DNA of 49,715 nt from Micromonospora sp. KC213 (lineage in GTDB: Bacteria > Actinomycetota > Actinomycetes > Mycobacteriales > Micromonosporaceae), in contig NZ_SMKF01000021.1 in assembly GCF_004348325.1 (NCBI RefSeq), positions 1 to 49,715 of the forward strand. The letters are read 5' to 3'. Made by a program: the position numbers and the translations under genes. Position 1 is the first letter of the stretch; each line of letters starts with the position of its first letter. The notes beneath the pieces are model-generated. The model was given only the letters and a program-made list of their open reading frames with translations. It did not search any database and had not been told where the DNA came from. Of the stretch, positions 44,529 through 49,715 are shown piece after piece.

Positions 44529-44652
44529 CCCATCACCGCTCGGAGCCTACCGCCCGGTAACGTAACCCGACCCCGGCACCCGGACAACCCCCGCGGCGGG
44601 GGTCCCGTCGCCGGGATGCGAGGCCGGCTCGCTGGGGCTACGGTCGCTGGTG

Positions 44653-45549
44653 ATGGTCTCTTCCGGTCAGCTCTCCCCGGCAACCCGTTCCGACCTGCCC
44701 GAGATCGACCTGCTCGACCTCGCCGACCTCGCGCCCGAGCCTGTCTGGCGCCGCCCGATCCTGCTCGACACCGACCTGCTGCTCCTGGTCACCGGCGGCC
44801 ACGGGATCGCCGAGCTGGATTTCCGCGCCCTGCCCTGCCGGCCCGGCACGCTGCTGCGGGCCGAGCCGGGTCAGGTGTTGCGCTGCGCCTCCGGCCTCGC
44901 CGCGACGGTGGTGCGGTGGAGCGACGGGGCGCTGCGTGGGCTGGACGTCGACACCACGTCGGTGCCCGCCCACCACCAGCTCACCGGTGAGGACGAGGAC
45001 GCGGTGATCAACGAGGTGAGCCAGCTGTCGGTGGACGTCCGCCGACACCGGGACGACCCGGTCGGTCAGGCCCTGCTCCGGCACCAGCTCGCTGTCCTGC
45101 TGCTGCGGCTGTCGCTGCTGCCGGTCCCGACCGGCGTCGGCAACGACGCGCACCGGGCCGAGGTGGTCACCTTCCATCGGCTGTGCCGCGAGATCGAGCG
45201 CGGCTACCAGCACACCCGCCGGGTGGAGGACTACGCGGCGCAGCTGGGCTGCTCCGTGCGTACCCTCACCCGGGCCTGCCTGGCGGTGACCGGGCGCAGC
45301 GCGAAGCAGGTGGTTGACGAACGGGTGGCGTTGCAGGCCAGCCGGCTGCTCGCCGCCACCGGCGAGCCGGTGGCCCGGATCGGTCGCCGGCTCGGTTTCC
45401 CCGAGCCGACCAACTTCGGTCGCTTCTTCACCCGGGAGGTCGGGATGAGCCCCGGCGCGTTCCGGGCGGCCCACGCCCAGCCGCCACGGGCGGATCGTGC
45501 GGCCACGGTCCCCGGCCGAGCCGATCGGGCGGGCATGATAACGAGTTGA
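44653..45549 (+). CDS. AraC-family transcriptional regulator
   Basis: A 298-residue regulator. The N-terminal cupin-like sensor (LLLLVTGGHGIAELDFRALP) is followed by a C-terminal double helix-turn-helix at about 190-285 (CREIERGYQHTRRVEDYAAQ, LGCSVRTLTRACLAVTG, IGRRLGFPEPTNFGRFFTRE, VGMSPGAFR). TACGGT (44639-44644) lies 8 bases before the ATG at 44653, so it may be leaderless; a GTG at 44650 is in frame. The neighbouring SDR is a possible target. Confidence 0.88.
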   Translation: MVSSGQLSPATRSDLPEIDLLDLADLAPEPVWRRPILLDTDLLLLVTGGHGIAELDFRALPCRPGTLLRAEPGQVLRCASGLAATVVRWSDGALRGLDVDTTSVPAHHQLTGEDEDAVINEVSQLSVDVRRHRDDPVGQALLRHQLAVLLLRLSLLPVPTGVGNDAHRAEVVTFHRLCREIERGYQHTRRVEDYAAQLGCSVRTLTRACLAVTGRSAKQVVDERVALQASRLLAATGEPVARIGRRLGFPEPTNFGRFFTREVGMSPGAFRAAHAQPPRADRAATVPGRADRAGMITS

Positions 45550-45579
45550 CCGGTCTGTCCGATCCTGGGAGCCACGCTG

Positions 45580-46086
45580 ATGCCCACGCCCGTCCTGCGT
45601 ACCGACCGACTGTTACTGGAGCCGTACCGGCCGGATGACGCGGCGGACTCGATCGCTCTGCTGTCCGATCCGGAGGTGGCTCGGTTCATGGGCGACGGCC
45701 CGCTCACCCCGGGCGATGCCGCCGGCCTGTTCGAGCGGTTGTTCAGCAAGGTGTACGCGGAGGACCTCTTCGACGTCTGGGCGGTCCGCCGCGACGGCCG
45801 GTACGTCGGGCACGCCGAGGTCAAGCACACCGACGAGGTCGACGGCCACGAGATCGTGTACGCGCTGGTGAAGCCGGCCTGGGGCGAGGGCCTCGGCAGC
45901 GAGCTGGCCCGGGCCCTGCTCCGGTACGGCTTCGACACCCTCGACCTGCCCCGGGTCTGGGCGACCGTGGCGGAGCAGAACCACGCCTCGCTCGCGCTGC
46001 TCGGCAAGCTCGGTTTCACGCATCAGCGCGATGTCACCGAGGACGACGGCAGCGTCACCCGCGTCCTCGCCGTCGACCGCGCCTGA
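45580..46086 (+). CDS. GNAT-family acetyltransferase (RimJ/RimL-type)
   Basis: A 168-residue GNAT. It has the N-terminal LRTDRLLLEPYRPDDAADSI, strand 4 with IVYALVKPAWGEGLGSELAR carrying an acetyl-CoA loop (GEGLGS), and the late NHASLALLGKLGFTHQRD. The form is that of RimJ/RimL-like enzymes that acetylate N-terminal amines or small molecules. GGGAG lies 7 bases before the ATG. It lies 30 bases after the AraC gene on the same strand and may be co-transcribed. The substrate is unknown. Confidence 0.87.
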   Translation: MPTPVLRTDRLLLEPYRPDDAADSIALLSDPEVARFMGDGPLTPGDAAGLFERLFSKVYAEDLFDVWAVRRDGRYVGHAEVKHTDEVDGHEIVYALVKPAWGEGLGSELARALLRYGFDTLDLPRVWATVAEQNHASLALLGKLGFTHQRDVTEDDGSVTRVLAVDRA

Positions 46087-46291
46087 CCGGGCCGGCCAGC
46101 CGGCCGCTGCGAGAGGTGCCGCCCGACGGCGGGCCGCGTCGGCGGCTGACCGTGGCACCGTCCACCGGGGACGGCAGCGGGGTTTCGGGTTTCCTCGATC
46201 CGGGCATCTCAAGCTCGGAGACGACAGACCGCGACGCCGGCACGGCAGTAAGCGACGCCGGGACGGCAGGGTAGCCGAAGGGAGCCCGACG

Positions 46292-46471
46292 ATGGGCCTG
46301 ATGTTCCGCAAGCGCAAGAAGTACGGGCCGATCATCCTGAACTTCACCGAGAACGGCTTCTCCTCGTGGAGCATCAGGATCGGCCGCTGGTCCTGGAACT
46401 CGCGGGCCCGGGCGCACCGCGTCGACCTGCCGGGGCCGCTGTCCTGGAAGCAGGACAAGTCCCGGGCGTGA
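46292..46471 (+). CDS. DUF4236-like small protein
   Basis: A 59-residue basic protein (GLMFRKRKKYGPIILNFTEN, SSWSIRIGRWSWNSRARAHR). The opening GLxFRK and the N-F-T-x-x-G-F-S-S-W-S-I segment match the DUF4236 pattern. GGGAG lies 7 bases before the ATG, and a strong terminator follows at once. The function is unknown. The 205 bases before it hold nothing recognised. Confidence 0.7.
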   Translation: MGLMFRKRKKYGPIILNFTENGFSSWSIRIGRWSWNSRARAHRVDLPGPLSWKQDKSRA

Positions 46472-46481
46472 GGTCCAGGGT

Positions 46482-46520
46482 CGAACGGGGGTGCCGGTGG
46501 TTCACCGGCACCCCCGTTCG
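46482..46520. terminator. 18-pair hairpin terminator
   Basis: CGAACGGGGGTGCCGGTG (46482-46499) pairs without mismatch with CACCGGCACCCCCGTTCG (46503-46520), loop GTT. It lies between the convergent DUF4236-like and TcmP-like genes. Confidence 0.8.
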
Positions 46521-46542
46521 GCCGGTCCGCGTCCGGGTGGTC

Positions 46543-47421
46543 TCACCGCCCGGTCGCGGCACTGATCACCACGTCGCCGCCGAGCCGCCCGTCGACCGGG
46601 TCGCGGCGCACCGTGCCGGTGCGCAGCAGATCGGTGAGCGCCGCGACGGTGTCGGCGGCCCGGTGGGCGGTGGCGAGGGTGGTGTGCCGGCGCAGCTCGG
46701 TGACCGTGCGTGGACCCCCGCGGTTCAGTTCGGCCAGCAGTTCCCGACGCAGCAGCTCCGGGTCGGGGTGCGGTACGAGGTCCAGCGGCGCGCCGGCGGG
46801 GTCGCGGTAGCGCACCGCGACGCTCTCGTCGACGTCCCAGAGCGCGTCCTTGAACGCCGCCAGGCTGTTGTCCAGGTTGGTGCCGAAGGCGACCGTCCGG
46901 GCCGGTGAGCCGTCGGCGGCGACCAGTTCCGCCTCGGCGGTCAGGCGGAAGCCGGCGGTCGTCAGCGCGGCGCGGAAGGCGGTCGGCGCCTCGGCGGTGA
47001 GCAGCAGTTCGGCCGGGCGGCCGGTCACCGCGGCGGCCAGCATCGCCGGGGCGGGGTCGGCCCCGTCGGCGACGGTCAGCAGCGGGGCTCCGGCCGCACC
47101 GGCGGCCTTGAGCGCGACCGGCAGCCGGGACGGGTCGCCGGGCACCACGTGCACGGCCACGTCGGCCGGCAGGGTGGCCTCGACCGGGCCGAGCCGGGCG
47201 GGCAGGTCGGGCCCGCCGCCGGCCAGCACCAGAACGGTCAGCCGTCGGCCCCGGAGCTGGTCGGCGAACTCCGCCACCACCCGCAGGGCCGCCTCCGCGG
47301 TGCCGGGGTCCCCGGCGTACCCGAGGGCGAGGGTGGCCCGCCGGGAGCGGTGCAGCGCCCCGGGCAGCCAGTGGTCGAGTTGTCGGACGAGCAGCTCGCG
47401 CAGGGCGGCATCGGTGGACAT
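46543..47421 (-). CDS. Conserved protein, TcmP/GMT-like winged-helix C-terminus, function unknown
   Basis: A 292-residue protein. The N-terminal part is an alanine-rich alternating alpha/beta region. The middle carries FGTNLDNSLAAFKDALWDVD, and the C-terminus has a winged-helix-like end (LLRRELLAELNRGGPRTVTE, LRRHTTLATAHRAADTVAAL, LRTGTVRRDP, DGRLGGDVVI). This end resembles that of three-Cys-motif partner (TcmP) proteins, but the cysteines are absent. The function is unknown. The ATG has GGCAGG directly before it. Confidence 0.65.
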   Translation of the reverse strand: MSTDAALRELLVRQLDHWLPGALHRSRRATLALGYAGDPGTAEAALRVVAEFADQLRGRRLTVLVLAGGGPDLPARLGPVEATLPADVAVHVVPGDPSRLPVALKAAGAAGAPLLTVADGADPAPAMLAAAVTGRPAELLLTAEAPTAFRAALTTAGFRLTAEAELVAADGSPARTVAFGTNLDNSLAAFKDALWDVDESVAVRYRDPAGAPLDLVPHPDPELLRRELLAELNRGGPRTVTELRRHTTLATAHRAADTVAALTDLLRTGTVRRDPVDGRLGGDVVISAATGR

Positions 47422-47445
47422 CCTGCCGTTCTACCGTACGGGTGC

Positions 47446-47967
47446 TCAGGCCGGGACGGAGATCCCCACCCCGCCGCGGGTCTGGCCGCCGTAGCGCTGC
47501 CGCTCGCGGTCGATGTCGAGCCGGCCGATGCGCCTGCGGGCGGTCAGCGCGGCGTCGTCGAGCAGGTGGGCCGGGACGATCCAGACGATCTCGAATTCCA
47601 GCCCGTCGGGGTCGCGGCCGTAGAGGCTCTTGGTGGTCCCGTGGTCGGCGGTGCCGACCAGGGCGTCGGCGGCGGCCAGCCGCTGTGCGGTGTGGGCCAA
47701 CTCGTCCAGGGTGTCCAGTTCCCAGGCGAGGTGGTAGAGGCCGACGGTGGCGCGCCCGGCCTGGCTGGGGCCGGCGGCGGCGCCGATCTCGAACAGGCCG
47801 AGGTCGTGGTCGTTGGTGGAGTCGGGCGCCTGGAGGAAGGCGGCACCGCGGAACCCGTCGGGGGTCATCGGGACCGGGCGGAAGCCCAGGACGTCGCGGT
47901 AGAAGGCGACGCTGCGGGCCAGGTCAGCGACGTAGAGGACGGCGTGGTTGAGGCGGTGGATTCCCAT
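47446..47967 (-). CDS. VOC family dioxygenase-like protein under MarR control
   Basis: A 173-residue single VOC domain like extradiol dioxygenases (CatE-type). Metal-ligand candidates are His8 in LNHAVLYVAD, the histidine in LYHLAWELDT and the glutamate in LEFEIVW, so an active Fe(II) or Mn(II) site is plausible. The ATG at 47967 is preceded by TTGAAC, 17 bases, TACGGT and 6 bases, a leaderless promoter whose -35 box lies in the MarR operator. It is divergent from the MarR gene and probably its target. Confidence 0.88.
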   Translation of the reverse strand: MGIHRLNHAVLYVADLARSVAFYRDVLGFRPVPMTPDGFRGAAFLQAPDSTNDHDLGLFEIGAAAGPSQAGRATVGLYHLAWELDTLDELAHTAQRLAAADALVGTADHGTTKSLYGRDPDGLEFEIVWIVPAHLLDDAALTARRRIGRLDIDRERQRYGGQTRGGVGISVPA

Positions 47968-47973
47968 GCCCCC

Positions 47974-48017
47974 ACCGTAGCGCGGTTTGGTTGAGCGTTC
48001 AACAACGCCGGTATGAT
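47974..48017. promoter_or_regulatory. Back-to-back leaderless promoters with a shared MarR operator
   Basis: The dyad GTTGA-GCGT-TCAAC (47990-48003) covers the -35 zone of both genes. Minus strand: TTGAAC (48002-47997), 17 bases, TACGGT (47979-47974), 6 bases, ATG. Plus strand: GGTTGA (47989-47994), 17 bases, TATGAT (48012-48017), 7 bases, ATG at 48025. A single MarR dimer would silence both. Confidence 0.75.
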
Positions 48018-48024
48018 GGTCGGC

Positions 48025-48477
48025 ATGACCCGCTGGCTGAACCCCGACGAGCAGCAGACCTGGCGGTCCTTCCTGACCGCCTCGCGGGCTTTGATGGAGA
48101 CCCTCGACCGCGAGCTGCAACGCGACGCCGGGATGCCCCACGCCTACTACGAGATCCTGGTCCGCCTCTCCGAGGCCCCGCAGCGGCGGCTCCGGATGAG
48201 CGAGCTGGCCGAGAGCAGCGGCTCGTCGCGCAGCCGGCTCTCGCACGCCGCCGCCCGGCTGGAGGCCGCCGGGTGGATCCGGCGCGAGGAGTGCCCCACC
48301 GACCGGCGCGGCCAGATCGCCGTACTCACCGACGCGGGCTTCGCCACCCTCGCCGCCGCTGCGCCCGGTCACGTCGAGGGCGTCCGCCGCCACCTCTTCG
48401 ACGCGCTCAGTCCCGCCCAGGTCGACCAGCTGCGCCGGATCAGCGAGACCCTGGTCGCCCACCTGACCCGTTCTTGA
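48025..48477 (+). CDS. MarR-family transcriptional regulator
   Basis: A 150-residue regulator with the MarR winged helix at about 40-105 (YEILVRLSEAPQRRLRMSEL, ESSGSSRSRLSHAAARLEAA, IRREECPTDRRGQIAVLTDA). It probably represses itself and the divergent VOC gene through the dyad at 47990-48003, and is released by a phenolic-type ligand as is common in the family; the ligand is inference. The start at 48025 follows TATGAT by 7 bases; an ATG at 48013 lies in the -10 box. Confidence 0.9.
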   Translation: MTRWLNPDEQQTWRSFLTASRALMETLDRELQRDAGMPHAYYEILVRLSEAPQRRLRMSELAESSGSSRSRLSHAAARLEAAGWIRREECPTDRRGQIAVLTDAGFATLAAAAPGHVEGVRRHLFDALSPAQVDQLRRISETLVAHLTRS

Positions 48478-48534
48478 CCAACTTGCGGCCCGGTGAGGCT
48501 TGTACATACCGTGGCCGGACCAGCACGATGAGGC

Positions 48535-49715
48535 GTGTCCTCCGGCTTCGGTGAACTGATCCTCCAGGCGCAGCAGTTGGTGTCCGCCGGCGACCTCGCC
48601 GGCGCCCAGCGGTTGCTCGCCGACGCGCTGGCCGAGGTCGACCCCCGCCCCGACCATGCCTCGCCCGAACTGGCCGACGCCGCCGGCCTCCAGGCCCGGG
48701 TGCTGGTCGCGCTCGGCGAGCCGCACTCCGCGCGCGGCTGGGCCGCCTTCGCGTACGCGGCATCCACCCGGCTGCACGGCCGCTCCGACGAGCGGACCAT
48801 CGCCGCGGCGGCCACCCTGGCCGCGGTGCTGCACCGGGTCGGCAGCGACGCCCGGGCCGCCCGGCTCTACTCCGAGGTGATTCTCGAACTGACCGCCCAC
48901 GACGGGCCCGAGTCACTGCGGGTGCTGGCCGCCCACGCCGATCTGGCCACCGTGGAGTATGCCCGGGGCCAGTGCGGCCAGGCCCGGGAACGCCTACAGG
49001 ACGCCTGGGAGCTGCACCGCGAGGTCTACGGCGACGGGCACCCCAGCGGCATCAAGATGCTCGCCCGGCTCGGGGCGATGCAGCGCGACTGCGGCCGGTT
49101 CTCCGAGGCCCAGGACACCCTCGCGCTCGCCCGCGACCTGGCCCGCCAGCACCTGGACACCGCGGACCCGCTCGCCCGGCAGGTGACCACGCTGGCCCGG
49201 TCGGCCGCCGATCCGGAGCACGTCTGCGCCGACGACCGGCCGCCGCGGGATCCGACGCCGGTGGTGCCCGCCGCGCGTACCGCGTCGCCCGAGGAAGGGC
49301 CGCCCGACCCGCCGGCCTGGCCGGCGGCTCCGGCCGACCAGACGTACCCGCCGACGGTGCCCGGTCAGCGGCTGCCCCACGAGAGCGGCCCCGTCGCGTA
49401 CCCCTCCGAGTCCTCCGGCGACCCGTGGCCGGCGGAGCCGCGCCCCGATCCGCACCCTGAGACCGGTCCCGGACCGGCGGGGTACGCCGAGGCCGAGGGG
49501 GTGTACCGGGTCGGTGATCCCGACCCGTCCCGGCTGCTGCCGGTCGTGGTGCCCCGGCCGCAGCCCTCGCCGCGCAACCGGACGCTGCCGCTCGTCGTGG
49601 CCGGGGTGGCGGTGGTGCTGCTCGGCGCCGTGGCGGTCGTCGCCGGGGTCGCCGGGGTCGACCGCGGCGACCCACCGCCCGCCTCGCCCGGGCGGACGCC
49701 GGCCCAGCCACGACC
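48535..49715 (+). CDS. TPR-type protein with proline-rich linker and membrane anchor (cut by window end)
   Basis: An open frame from GTG at 48535 to the window edge (393 codons seen), with coding-like third bases throughout. Residues about 1-230 form TPR-like helical pairs (AQQLVSAGDLAGAQRLLADA, GQARERLQDAWELHREVYGD, RFSEAQDTLALARDLARQHL). A proline-rich region follows, and then a membrane helix (TLPLVVAGVAVVLLGAVAVV) near the window end. TTGCGG (48483-48488) and TACCGT (48507-48512) could be its promoter. The function is unknown. Confidence 0.75.
   Translation, partial: MSSGFGELILQAQQLVSAGDLAGAQRLLADALAEVDPRPDHASPELADAAGLQARVLVALGEPHSARGWAAFAYAASTRLHGRSDERTIAAAATLAAVLHRVGSDARAARLYSEVILELTAHDGPESLRVLAAHADLATVEYARGQCGQARERLQDAWELHREVYGDGHPSGIKMLARLGAMQRDCGRFSEAQDTLALARDLARQHLDTADPLARQVTTLARSAADPEHVCADDRPPRDPTPVVPAARTASPEEGPPDPPAWPAAPADQTYPPTVPGQRLPHESGPVAYPSESSGDPWPAEPRPDPHPETGPGPAGYAEAEGVYRVGDPDPSRLLPVVVPRPQPSPRNRTLPLVVAGVAVVLLGAVAVVAGVAGVDRGDPPPASPGRTPAQPR

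Overview
The window is very GC-rich, with G or C at almost every third codon position. It carries an SsgB-like sporulation protein, SigE-type and other ECF sigma factors, PucR, PaaX and WYL regulators and many secreted hydrolases. Together these point to a mycelial actinobacterium, most likely Micromonosporaceae (Micromonospora-like). That is inference from gene content and codon use, not a database match. It reads as ordinary chromosome: no transposase, integrase, phage gene, CRISPR array or rRNA was seen, and there is one tRNA-Val(CAC).

Layout. 51-1916: arsenic resistance operon (ArsR/phosphatase fusion, aquaporin, ArsC) behind a near-consensus leaderless promoter. 1965-5926: a VOC protein; a small membrane protein plus XRE regulator behind a perfect three-way-junction palindrome; a secreted S33 peptidase; a two-domain VOC protein. 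6110-11622: a fructose uptake locus, with a LacI regulator facing an operon of binding protein, permease, ATPase and fructokinase. 11840-19432: a large LuxR/AAA regulator, a toast-rack-like protein, decayed gene pieces, a DUF1772-like protein, a SigE-type sigma factor with a HAF-repeat membrane protein, a worn copy of a fructokinase tail with its terminator, and a cutinase. 19637-27974: a PucR regulator and MFS exporter overlapping tail to tail; a PET-hydrolase/cutinase-like polyesterase with a CBM2; PaaX; and a SoxR group (DHA2 exporter, soxR, YjbR protein) with two well-formed SoxR boxes.

28273-36000: an ECF sigma/membrane protein pair, an I36-type inhibitor, a slipin, a WYL regulator divergent from an epoxide hydrolase, a twice-frameshifted winged-helix gene, and two small conserved proteins of unknown role. 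36021-40507: secreted degradation enzymes (S33 peptidase, GH5 glycanase, CE1-type esterase with CBM2). 41000-43676: an HD-domain nucleotidase with a truncated partner, tRNA-Val, a TIGR02611 protein and the SsgB-like protein. 43746-49715: an SDR, an AraC regulator, a GNAT, a DUF4236 protein, a TcmP-like protein, a VOC/MarR pair sharing one operator, and a TPR membrane protein cut by the window end.

Themes. Stress and efflux circuits are local: each regulator sits on a dyad next to its likely targets. Several genes have a -10 box 6-8 bases before the start codon and so are probably leaderless. Most convergent gene pairs are closed by a long perfect hairpin without a clear T-tract. Several intergenic spaces hold eroded genes (Tat/multicopper-oxidase head, S8 protease propeptide, kinase tail). 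The most unusual non-coding signal is the 56-base three-way junction at 2633-2688.
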